NCBI RefSeq assembly: GCF_001577365.1
Contig: NZ_CP014514.1
Location: forward strand, 124,001 to 188,000
Length of the DNA: 64,000 bases
From: Frondihabitans sp. PAMC 28766
GTDB lineage: Bacteria > Actinomycetota > Actinomycetes > Actinomycetales > Microbacteriaceae
Direction of reading: 5' to 3'
Numbering within the stretch: the first letter of the stretch is position 1; each line of letters opens with the position of its first letter. Made by a program: the position numbers and the translations under genes. The notes under the pieces are model-generated. The model ran no database searches. It was not told the DNA's origin and saw only the letters and a program-made list of their open reading frames with translations. Shown here piece by piece: positions 38,757 through 46,124 of the stretch.

Positions 38757-39075
38757 CCGAAACCCTCTACTCGAACCTGGCTATCTTCATCCTGAGCCTG
38801 CTCGTGGGGTTCGAGGTGATCTCGAAGATCCCCTCGACCCTGCACACCCCGATGATGTCGGGGGCGAACGCCATCCACGGCGCCGTCGTCGCCGGCGCGA
38901 TCGTCGTCGCGGCCCTGGCCGACAGCCCCATCGGCTACATCCTCACAGCCATCGCCGCGGCCCTCGCGGCAGCGAACGTCGTCGGCGGGTACGTCGTCAC
39001 CGACCGCATGCTCCAGATGTTCCACCGCCCCGATGCCCTGCGGCTCCCGCCATCACCTCGGAGAAAACCTCATGA
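38753..39075 (+). CDS. pntAB: NAD(P) transhydrogenase alpha-2 subunit, 3' frameshift
   Basis: About 107 residues with three transmembrane segments: LAIFILSLLVGFEVISKIPSTLHTPMMSG is the family signature, and GYVVTDRMLQMF ends the conserved part. The expected stop (TGA 39073-39075, overlapping pntB) is one frame away; adding a C to the CCC at about 39034 gives a normal DAPAAPAITSEKTS ending. As sequenced the frame runs on to 39640. Only the non-conserved tail is affected. Confidence 0.88.
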
Positions 39076-40502
39076 CCGTGTTCGAATTCATCGTCGGCGT
39101 CGCCTACCTCGTGGCCGCCATGCTGTTCGTCATCGGGTTGCACCGGATGCGCACCCCGTCGACGGCCCGCTCGGGCAACCTCGTCTCCGCTGGCGGCATG
39201 GTCGTCACCGTCGTCGTCACCTTCATCTACGCCGTGGCGACGAGCCACGGATCCGTCTGGGGCTGGGCGGCTCTGGCGGTCGGCCTCGCCGCCGGCGCGG
39301 TTTTCGGAGTGGTCCGAGCCCGCACCACCAAGATGACCGACGTTCCCCAGTTGGTCAGCCTCTTCAACGCCGTCGGCGGTGGCGCTGCAGCGGCGGTGGC
39401 GCTGGCCGACTTCGTCCACAGCACTCCGGGAGCCCTGGTCTCGCTCGACTCTTCGATCCCCATAGTCCTCGACGTCCTCATCGGTGGCGTCACGCTCTCC
39501 GGGTCCCTCGTCGCGGCGGGAAAGCTGCAGGGGATCATCTCCGGCAAGCCCCTGCAGTTCCCCGGCGGCCGCATCGTCAACGTGATCGTCGTCCTGATCG
39601 CGCTGCTGGCCGCCGTGCTCGTGGTCGTCGAACCCCGTAACGTGACGATGCTCGTGATCCTGCTCGTCGCGGCTCTCGCCGTCGGCGTCCTGATGGTCCT
39701 GCCCATCGGCGGCGCGGACGCTCCCGTCGTCGTCTCCCTGTTGAACGCGTTCACGGGTCTCGCCGTCGCCTTCGCCGGATTCGCGATCGACAACCAGGCC
39801 ATGATCATCGCCGGCGCTCTCGTCGGTGCCGCGGGCACGATCCTGACCCTCCAGATGGCGCAGGCGATGAACCGATCGGTCGTCAGCATCATCCTCGGCG
39901 GATTCGGCACCGCCGACTCCGTTGCACCCGCGGTCGACGGACCAGGTGCCTCGGCGGCGAACGTGCGCCAGGTCACCGCGGACGACGTCGGACTGCAGCT
40001 CGCCTACGCGCAGCACGTCATGGTCGTGCCCGGCTACGGTCTCGCCGCAGCCCAGGCGCAGCACGAGGTCGCCGATCTCGCGAAAATCCTGACCGATCAC
40101 GGCATCGACGTGAAGTACGCCATTCACCCGGTCGCCGGCCGGATGCCTGGGCACATGAACGTCCTCCTCGCCGAGGCGAACGTGCCCTACACGCAGATGC
40201 TGCAGCTGGACGAGGCCAACGCCGCCTTCGAGACTTGCGACGTCGCCCTCGTCATCGGAGCCAACGACGTGACGAACCCGGCGGCCCGTCGGCCGGGGAA
40301 CGCGGTCTCGGGCATGCCGATCCTCGATGTCGACCACGCCAAGTCCGTCGTCGTCATCAAGAGGTCCATGAGCCCCGGCTACGCCGGCATTCCGAACGAA
40401 TTGTTCTCCGACCCCAAGACGGGGATGCTTTTCGCCGACGCGAAGAAGGGCATCACCGACATCGAGGTCGCCGTCAAGCAGTACGTCACCGCCGGATCAT
40501 GA
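39072..40502 (+). CDS. pntB: NAD(P) transhydrogenase beta subunit
   Basis: 476 residues: eight to nine membrane helices (from FEFIVGVAYLVAAMLFVIGLH) followed by the soluble NADP-binding dIII domain (VPGYGLAAAQAQHEV, GRMPGHMNVLLAEA, GANDVTNPAARR, KRSMSPGYAGIPNELF), all hallmark motifs. It forms the proton channel and NADP site. Stop overlaps the next gene (ATGA), which links an unknown protein to the operon. Confidence 0.95.
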   Translation: MTVFEFIVGVAYLVAAMLFVIGLHRMRTPSTARSGNLVSAGGMVVTVVVTFIYAVATSHGSVWGWAALAVGLAAGAVFGVVRARTTKMTDVPQLVSLFNAVGGGAAAAVALADFVHSTPGALVSLDSSIPIVLDVLIGGVTLSGSLVAAGKLQGIISGKPLQFPGGRIVNVIVVLIALLAAVLVVVEPRNVTMLVILLVAALAVGVLMVLPIGGADAPVVVSLLNAFTGLAVAFAGFAIDNQAMIIAGALVGAAGTILTLQMAQAMNRSVVSIILGGFGTADSVAPAVDGPGASAANVRQVTADDVGLQLAYAQHVMVVPGYGLAAAQAQHEVADLAKILTDHGIDVKYAIHPVAGRMPGHMNVLLAEANVPYTQMLQLDEANAAFETCDVALVIGANDVTNPAARRPGNAVSGMPILDVDHAKSVVVIKRSMSPGYAGIPNELFSDPKTGMLFADAKKGITDIEVAVKQYVTAGS

Positions 40503-41032
40503 CCGCCACCAGCTCTCGTCCTCCGGGCCTTGCCGACACCCTCGCCTCGTGGCGAGGTCTGACCTTTGTCGACCGGAGCCGGCGCGTCGCCGAAGCGTCG
40601 CTGCAAGCGGCGGCCACGGTCCTGATCGGCCATCCTGCTGGTCGAGATGCGTTCCCCGTCTCGGCTGCCGATACTCTCATGCAGATCTGCTCCGAGCGCC
40701 GGAACTGGGCGCCGACGTGGTCGGTCGAACGGCTGGGGGCGTCACTGGAATTCAGCGAGGGCCTGGCAGTGCCCGTGGCGATCGTCCCCGAAGCGCAGTG
40801 CACGGTCGACTGGATCGCCAAGAACGTCAGCGTGGCTCTGGCCGTCGGCGACATCGTCTCCCTTCACCTTCCCGGTCCCACGTCGCCTGCCGTTCGCCTG
40901 TACTTCACCGCCTTGGAGAGGCGGCTGGCCCGAGGCATCCTGGCTGTCCAGACCGACACGGCCGTGCCCTTAAGCGACACGGATCCGTCGGGCATCACGA
41001 TCATGCGTGGCCTCGATCCCCCAACCAGGTGA
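40499..41032 (+). CDS. Unknown protein with aldehyde-dehydrogenase-like fragment (ALDH-like 1)
   Basis: 177 residues. The segment VAIVPEAQCTVDWIAKNVSVALAVGDIVSLHLPGPTSPAVRLYFTALERRL resembles the cofactor-binding part of aldehyde dehydrogenases (pattern ALA-G-x-V with a following P-S/T...R helix), but there is no catalytic Cys or Glu domain. The protein at 48175-48681 has the same pattern. Both are in box-controlled operons. Whether it binds nucleotide is unknown. It is translationally coupled to pntB. Confidence 0.6.
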   Translation: MTATSSRPPGLADTLASWRGLTFVDRSRRVAEASLQAAATVLIGHPAGRDAFPVSAADTLMQICSERRNWAPTWSVERLGASLEFSEGLAVPVAIVPEAQCTVDWIAKNVSVALAVGDIVSLHLPGPTSPAVRLYFTALERRLARGILAVQTDTAVPLSDTDPSGITIMRGLDPPTR

Positions 41033-41040
41033 CGGGCGAA

Positions 41041-41142
41041 ATGACCATTGACTGGACTGCTGCCCTGGCCGCCCAGTACCTGGACTGGACTCGCGTCCGA
41101 ATTCCGTTCACCACCGATAGACACGAGAAGACGACGTCATGA
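41041..41142 (+). CDS. Possible 33-residue peptide coupled to BON gene
   Basis: A small ORF starting MTIDWTAALAAQYLDWTRV whose stop overlaps the BON gene start (ATGA). Eight bases separate it from the preceding gene, so it fits the tightly packed operon. No homology can be judged at this length; it may be only a leader that couples translation. Confidence 0.35.
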   Translation: MTIDWTAALAAQYLDWTRVRIPFTTDRHEKTTS

Positions 41143-41405
41143 CCGTTCCCTCCAGCGACGCTGCAGAGGCTGCCCTCGTCCAGCGCGTGATCCAAGCGAT
41201 CCGGGAGTGCCCTGGAATCGACACCTCAGGAATATCTGTGACGCTCGTCGCCGGGGGAGTCGCCCTCAAGGGTCCGCTACAGACGATGGATCACCGCGAC
41301 GCGGTCGTCCGCACGGCCTTGCGAGTCCACGGCGTCACCTCAATCGCCGACGAACTCGACATCGCTCACTACCGTGAACACCCGTCCAGGCCGACATCCG
41401 TGTGA
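41139..41405 (+). CDS. BON-domain small protein
   Basis: 88 residues making one BON (OsmY-like) domain: LVQRVIQAIRECPGIDTSGISVTLVAGGVALKGPLQTMDHRDAVVRTALRVHGVTSIADEL. BON domains bind phospholipid surfaces and occur in envelope stress proteins. It ends the transhydrogenase operon; its stop codon is within the box of the next gene. Confidence 0.78.
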   Translation: MTVPSSDAAEAALVQRVIQAIRECPGIDTSGISVTLVAGGVALKGPLQTMDHRDAVVRTALRVHGVTSIADELDIAHYREHPSRPTSV

Positions 41406-41417
41406 CCTTCGGCACTG
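41402..41417 (+). promoter_or_regulatory. DosR-type box in front of truncated phosphoketolase
   Basis: GTGACCTTCGGCACTG. It overlaps the BON stop and is 36 bases before the GTG at 41454. Confidence 0.7.
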
Positions 41418-41453
41418 TCGGCAGGTACCGTCGGCCGCGACTACGCCGTCGAC

Positions 41454-42694
41454 GTGCCGAGCCCCGGCGCGACGTCCAGCTCGGCCACCCAGGTGCTCGG
41501 CACGTGGCTGCGCGACGTCATCGTGCAGAACCCCGAGAATTTCCGGATCTTCGGCCCCGACGAGACGGCGTCCAATCGCCTCCAGGACGTCTTCGACGTC
41601 ACCGACAAGCAGTGGGACGCCGGCCACGCCGACATCGACGACCTCGACAACCACCTCGCGCGCAGCGGGCGGATTGTCGAGATGCTCAGCGAGCACCAGT
41701 GCCAGGGCTGGCTCGAGGGGTATCTTCTCACCGGCCGACACGGCCTCATCAATTCGTACGAGGCATTCATCCACATCGTCGAATCGATGTTCAACCAGCA
41801 CGCCAAGTGGCTCGAGTCGTCGAAGCGCATCCCGTGGCGACGCACTGTCGCGTCGCTCAACTACCTCCTCAGTTCGCGCGTGTGGCGGCAGGATCACAAC
41901 GGCGCCTCCCACCAGGACCCCGGCTTCATCGACCTCGTCGTCAACAAGAAGGCAGACATCGTCCGCTTGTACCTGCCGTTTGACGCCAACACGCTGCTGT
42001 CGACGTTCGATCACGGCCTGCGCAGCGTCGACTATGTGAACGTCGTCGTCGCCGGCAAGCAGGTCGAGCAGAACTACCTGACCATGGCCGAAGCCGTCGA
42101 CCACTGCACCCGCGGCATCGGCCTGCTCGACTGGGCCGGGACGGAGGTCGAGGGCATCGAGCCCGACGTGGTGCTCGGCTGCGCCGGCGACGTGCCGACC
42201 TTGGAGACGCTCGCCGCCGTGTGGATCCTGCGCCACCGCGTCCCGTGGCTGCGCACCGGGTGGTCAACGTCGTCGACCTCATGCGACTGCAGAGCGAGCA
42301 GCAGCACCCGCACGGGCTGTCCGACCTGGAGTACGACGCCCTATTCACGACCGACAAGCCGGTGATCTTCGCGTTCCACGGCTACCCGTGGCTCATCCAT
42401 CGCCTGACCTACAGCAGGCACGGCCACGACAACCTCCGTGTGCGCGGCTACATCGAAGAGGGCACCACCACGACGCCGTTCGACATGGTGATGCTGAACG
42501 ACCTCGACCGGTACCGGCTGGTCATGGACGTCCTCGACCGGGTGCCCGGCCTTGCCGCGAAGGAGGGCCGACTTCATCAGGAGATGCAGGATGCCCGGAC
42601 CCGGGCCCGTGCCTACACGCGCGAGCACGGCGAGGACTCACCGGAGGTCGCCGACTGGACCTGGAACACGAAGGGCAGCACGTTGCTTCCGTAG
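41454..42694 (+). pseudogene. 5'-truncated, frameshifted second phosphoketolase
   Basis: Encodes only the C-terminal half (about 413 residues) of a phosphoketolase: [38 protein letters not shown], then after a frame change near 42260 [19 protein letters not shown] and DWTWNTKG. The thiamine-binding N-terminal ~390 residues are missing, and homology begins directly after a DosR-type box. One C restored near 42258 rejoins the frames. Compared with 21563-23956 it is a distinct paralogue, not a repeat. Probably non-functional, although a GTG at 41454 could start a C-terminal fragment. Confidence 0.85.
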
Positions 42695-42704
42695 CCGCGA
42701 GCAG

Positions 42705-42736
42705 GGGTGCCGAAGGTCCCGGGACCTTCGGCACTC
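42705..42736. promoter_or_regulatory. Back-to-back DosR-type boxes (28-bp perfect palindrome)
   Basis: Minus box 42705-42720 and plus box 42721-42736 abut, giving a perfect palindrome centred at 42720/42721 (GTGCCGAAGGTCCC and its complement). It is 85 bases before the 55-residue peptide gene. Confidence 0.8.
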
Positions 42737-42821
42737 GTTCGCGAGGCACGCTCACGGTTGACTGCTCCTGGGTCGTTCACAAGCGCCCCGCATCTCGCCC
42801 TCCCGACGACTGGACACCACC

Positions 42822-42989
42822 ATGAGCGCCATCGCTTCCCCTTCTATCGCGCACCTCCAGAGAACATCGCCCGTTGCGCGGCCGTCGTCAGGGCTTTCCC
42901 GGGCAGACCCCGCCAACATCGATCTGCCTGGCACGGAGCCGATCGATATCACCTCGATGATGCAACTGCTGCTCGACCGGGGCATCTGA
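42822..42989 (+). CDS. 55-residue peptide of the TEPIDIT family (copy 1)
   Basis: MSAIASPSIAH... with C-terminal half LSRADPANIDLPGTEPIDIT then SMMQLLLDRGI. The same segment (LSRAHPAKTDLCPTEPIDIT, EIVRLLGERS) ends the 48-residue peptide at 44122-44268. Both are first in a box-controlled operon. The N-terminal halves differ, so selection appears to act on the motif. I know of no described family; no transmembrane segment is present. It is followed two bases later by the PNPOx-like gene. Confidence 0.65.
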   Translation: MSAIASPSIAHLQRTSPVARPSSGLSRADPANIDLPGTEPIDITSMMQLLLDRGI

Positions 42990-42991
42990 GT

Positions 42992-43399
42992 ATGCGGGAC
43001 GTCGAGGGATCGGTCAGCATGCTCACCGATGGCGATTGCTGGCAAATGCTGCGCGACGCGCCGGTTGGCCGGCTCGCGCTGTCGGCAGGCTCCGACATCG
43101 ACATCTTCCCGGTCACCTTCCGCGTCGACGGTCAGTCGCTCTACTTCCGTACCTCACCAGGCCTGAAGCTGGCCGAGGTCGGTATCCGCTCACGGGCCAC
43201 CCTCGAGGTTGACGGCTACGACGACACGACAGCCTGGAGCGTCGTCGCGAAGGGCAGCGGCCGCCACCTCATCTCCCTCGCCGAACTCGACATCGCCGCC
43301 GAGTTACGACTGACCACCTGGCTCCCGACCCCAACGCCCGACATCGTGCGAATCGACGTCGAGTCGCTGAGCGGCCGACGCTTCTCGCGCGCCAGCTGA
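42992..43399 (+). CDS. Pyridoxamine 5'-phosphate oxidase-like flavin-fold protein
   Basis: 135 residues with the split-barrel pattern CWQMLRDAPVGRLALSAGSDIDIFPVTFRVDGQSLYFRTSPGLKL, typical of the small FMN/F420-binding PNPOx-like proteins; mycobacterial DosR regulons contain relatives. No activity can be assigned. Starts at ATG 42992 with the upstream peptide ending two bases before, so it is probably translationally coupled. Confidence 0.8.
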   Translation: MRDVEGSVSMLTDGDCWQMLRDAPVGRLALSAGSDIDIFPVTFRVDGQSLYFRTSPGLKLAEVGIRSRATLEVDGYDDTTAWSVVAKGSGRHLISLAELDIAAELRLTTWLPTPTPDIVRIDVESLSGRRFSRAS

Positions 43400-43446
43400 C
43401 ACTGAGCACATCGCGGCAGGCACGCGTGGCATGACGCGCGGCCAGC

Positions 43447-43462
43447 GGGACTTTGGCCTCTG
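43447..43462 (+). promoter_or_regulatory. DosR-type box, 33 bases before USP
   Basis: GGGACTTTGGCCTCTG. The GGGACTTT form is the one usual in mycobacteria. Confidence 0.7.
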
Positions 43463-43495
43463 TTCCGCCTCGCCGGGACCTGTGATTGTCAGATC

Positions 43496-44011
43496 ATGAC
43501 CTCCACACTGATCTCACGGGCCGTCCCGGACGCGGCAGGCCGACGCTTGACCATCGTCGTCGGTTACGACGGCTCCACACCCGCCTTCTCGGCCCTTGAA
43601 CGAGGAATTCGCCTCGCGACCGTCCTCGACACTGATCTTCTGCTCGTCACGACCTGGAGTTACCCCCAGGTCGCCTCGGCAACAGGATTCGGAAGCTGGT
43701 CTCCTGAAGAGGACGCCCAAAATCTTGTCAAGGCCGTGGTCGCCAAGGTCTTCCCGGCCGGATCTCCGCCGTGGTTCCGGACGTCTGTCCTCGAGGGGCA
43801 GTCGGCGAGCATCCTTCTCGAACAGAGCAAGGGAGCCGAGATGCTCATCGTCGGCAGCCGTGGCCACGGCGGCTTCTCAGGGCTCCTTCTCGGGTCCGTC
43901 AGCTCCGCGTGCGCCGAACACGCCGACTGCCCCGTGCTCGTCATGCACGGCGAATCAACCCGACCGCTGAACCTCGCCGCCGGCACTCATCTCGCGTCCG
44001 TCCCCGCGTGA
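43496..44011 (+). CDS. Universal stress protein, single domain
   Basis: 171 residues: IVVGYDGSTPAFSALERGIRLA at the start, the GFGSWSPEEDAQN insertion shared with the USP at 35402, and the ATP-binding signature GSRGHGGFSGLLLGSVSSACAEHADCPVLVM near the end. The intact Gly/Ser signature predicts ATP binding. It has a box 33 bases upstream and no obvious ribosome-binding site. Confidence 0.92.
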   Translation: MTSTLISRAVPDAAGRRLTIVVGYDGSTPAFSALERGIRLATVLDTDLLLVTTWSYPQVASATGFGSWSPEEDAQNLVKAVVAKVFPAGSPPWFRTSVLEGQSASILLEQSKGAEMLIVGSRGHGGFSGLLLGSVSSACAEHADCPVLVMHGESTRPLNLAAGTHLASVPA

Positions 44012-44022
44012 GTGGTATTTGC

Positions 44023-44038
44023 GGGACCTTCGCCCCTG
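44023..44038 (+). promoter_or_regulatory. DosR-type box, 83 bases before peptide-slipin operon
   Basis: GGGACCTTCGCCCCTG. Confidence 0.75.
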
Positions 44039-44121
44039 CCGAGTTCTCCTCCGCTGATGTCAACTTGATGCCAGTGCCGATCCGGCATTTGTTCCCCTCC
44101 TCATCCAAAAGTCGCCACCTC

Positions 44122-44268
44122 ATGTCCATGACCGAGCAACGCCCCTCCGAGTCGGAGGCCAGCACGAACGGCCCACTCTCCCGCGCACACCCCGCGAAAA
44201 CCGACCTCTGCCCGACCGAGCCGATCGACATCACCGAGATCGTGCGTCTGCTCGGGGAACGCTCATGA
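44122..44268 (+). CDS. 48-residue peptide of the TEPIDIT family (copy 2)
   Basis: MSMTEQRPSESEAS... ending DLCPTEPIDITEIVRLLGERS. Its C-terminal ~30 residues align without gaps to the peptide at 42822-42989. The stop overlaps the slipin 2 start (ATGA). The charged, proline-containing N terminus differs from copy 1. Function unknown; possibly a partner or adaptor for a membrane complex, since this copy is coupled to a slipin. Confidence 0.65.
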   Translation: MSMTEQRPSESEASTNGPLSRAHPAKTDLCPTEPIDITEIVRLLGERS

Positions 44269-45167
44269 CCGTCGTCCTCGCCATCGTGGTCGTCGTCATC
44301 GTGCTTATCCTCGTCGCTCTCGCGATGTCGCTGCATGTCGTTACCCAGTACGAAAAAGGTGTCGTCTTCCGCTTCGGCCGTGTGACGGGCACCAAGGATC
44401 CCGGGCTTGCCGTAATCGTGCCGATCGCCGACCGGCTCACCAAGGTGAGCCTACGAATCGTCACCATGCCGATCCAGTCGCAGGGCATCATCACCAAAGA
44501 CAACGTCAGCGTCGACATCTCCGCAGTGGCGTACTTCCGGGTCGTCGACGCGGTCAAGGCCGTCGTCGCGATCGAGAACGTGACAGCTGCGATCGACCAG
44601 ATCGCCCAGACCACGCTCCGCAAAGTCGTTGGCCAGCACAGCCTCGACGAGATCCTCGCTGAAACCGACGTTATCAACGCGGGCATCCGCCAGATCCTTG
44701 ACGTCACCACACTCGACTGGGGTGTCGAGGTGACGCTCGTCGAACTCAAGGACATCCAGCTGCCGGACACGATGAAGCGGGCCATGGCCAAGCAGGCCGA
44801 AGCGGAACGCGAAAAGCGGGCCAAGATCATCGCCGCCGAAGGGGAATCCCTCGCGGCCGCAGCCCTCGGAGACGCGTCCGACACGATGATGGCGCACCCT
44901 CTCGCCCTCCAGCTGCGGAACCTGCAGACTCTAATCGAACTCGGCGTCGACAAGAACACCACCGTCGTCTTCCCGGCCCCTCTCATGAGCACGATCAGCG
45001 AGCTCGGCTCGTTCCTTGCCCGCGAGACGAAGACGTCCGAATCCGTCGTCGCGCAGGCGGCGGCATACGCCGCGGCGGCCACGGGGGTAGGAGCGGCGCC
45101 GGGTACCGGTCCTGCGCTCGTCCCTTCGGGTGCGCCGGCTGCGCCCGTACCGGCCAGCCCGCTATGA
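44265..45167 (+). CDS. SPFH/stomatin-like protein (slipin 2)
   Basis: 300 residues; N-terminal transmembrane helix (VVLAIVVVVIVLILVAL), SPFH domain (VVTQYEKGVVFRFGRVTGTKDPGL, DNVSVDISAVAYFRVVDAV), coiled coil KQAEAEREKRAKIIAAEGES, and an Ala/Pro/Gly-rich tail. The core is about 90 percent identical to slipin 1; only the tails diverge. The two copies have different box spacing and operon partners (GH65 enzyme versus TEPIDIT peptide), which suggests different expression or assembly. Confidence 0.92.
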   Translation: MTVVLAIVVVVIVLILVALAMSLHVVTQYEKGVVFRFGRVTGTKDPGLAVIVPIADRLTKVSLRIVTMPIQSQGIITKDNVSVDISAVAYFRVVDAVKAVVAIENVTAAIDQIAQTTLRKVVGQHSLDEILAETDVINAGIRQILDVTTLDWGVEVTLVELKDIQLPDTMKRAMAKQAEAEREKRAKIIAAEGESLAAAALGDASDTMMAHPLALQLRNLQTLIELGVDKNTTVVFPAPLMSTISELGSFLARETKTSESVVAQAAAYAAAATGVGAAPGTGPALVPSGAPAAPVPASPL

Positions 45168-45373
45168 GCCGGCAGGAGCAGCTCTCATGAGCGCGGATGA
45201 CAGCACTCCTGGCCGGGATCCCTCCTGGTCGTTGCCCGGGGGGCCTACTCCGAATTCAGCCCGTTTAGGAGCGGTTCATCCGTACGCCCCCTGGGAAGAC
45301 CTCCGACCTACACGGATTTCTTCGGTGAACGCCATCCCGAGCCCGCCAGCGACGGTCACGACCACTCGGAGCC

Positions 45374-45925
45374 GTGCCGCTGCCTGGTGGATCGGCGATG
45401 ACACGAGAAAGCGCCACCCATGGGGCGCGGACCCGCGAGGTCGTCGGCATCCTGGCCCGGCAAGGGATCGATTCAGTCCGACAGCCAACGGCCGTCGAAC
45501 TGCGGCTCGCCCTCGAAGAGCTGGGCCCGACGTTCATCAAGCTCGGCCAGCTCCTGTCGACTCGACCCGACCTCCTCCCGCCGCCCTACATCCGCGAACT
45601 CTCGCTCCTGCTCAGCTCGGTCCCTCCCGTTCCCGGCACGGAGATCGTGACGATCCTCGAAGAAGAACTCGGCTCCGACATCACCGAGATCTTCGGATCG
45701 TTCGACCTCGACGCACTCGCCAGTGCCTCCATCGGTCAGGCCCATGCCGCAACCCTTCCCGATGGCACACCCGTCGTCGTCAAGGTCAGAAAACCCGGCG
45801 CGGTCGAGACCATCCGGCAAGACCTCGAGATTCCACAGGTCGCGGTTGGGAAGCTAGGTCCAGGCCAGACATCATACCTGCCGATCGGGTCGATGACGAC
45901 GAGGCCGGGGGCGATCAGGTCGTGA
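45374..45925 (+). pseudogene. 3'-truncated AarF/UbiB (ABC1) family kinase-like gene
   Basis: Residues ~10-150 match the N-terminal part of ABC1 atypical kinases: RTREVVGILARQG, LGPTFIKLGQLLSTRPDLLP, ELGSDITEIFGSFDLDALASASIGQAHAA and VVVKVRKPGAVETIRQDLEI. Homology stops abruptly near 45831, and about 300 residues including the catalytic core are missing. Members support ubiquinone/quinone metabolism or lipid homeostasis. The tail to 45925 is unrelated sequence at a convergent junction with the oleate hydratase operon. The remnant is therefore probably inactive. Confidence 0.78.
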
Positions 45926-46112
45926 TGGCCGGTTCGTGGCTGAGCCGGTGCCGGGCAGCATGTTCGACAAGATTCGGCACGTAGATGCGAATCGGCTTGC
46001 CGGCGAGGGCGTCGTATTCCTCGGTGACGTGACTGATGGTTTTCAGAGGAAAGCGTCGCGTCAGGAGAGCGGTGACCTGCGCGACGGTGAGCTCACGAAC
46101 GGTGGCGGCCAT
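45915..46112 (-). CDS. Small three-helix protein
   Basis: 65 residues: ELTVAQVTALLTRRFPLKTISHVTEEYDALAGKPIRIYVPNLVEHAARHRL. The pattern of three short amphipathic helices with a central RFP and a PIRxYVPxLVEHxAR ending resembles small proteins annotated as three-helix-bundle dimerization domains in actinobacteria. It is 12 bases after the oleate hydratase gene and shares that operon. Function unknown. Confidence 0.65.
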   Translation of the reverse strand: MAATVRELTVAQVTALLTRRFPLKTISHVTEEYDALAGKPIRIYVPNLVEHAARHRLSHEPAITT

Positions 46113-46124
46113 GCGTCTGGTCGA

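Noticed and set aside
45187..45984. 266-codon frame overlapping the aarF remnant
   Set aside because: Its Pro/Arg-rich translation has no homology-like pattern, while the overlapping frame carries clear ABC1 motifs.
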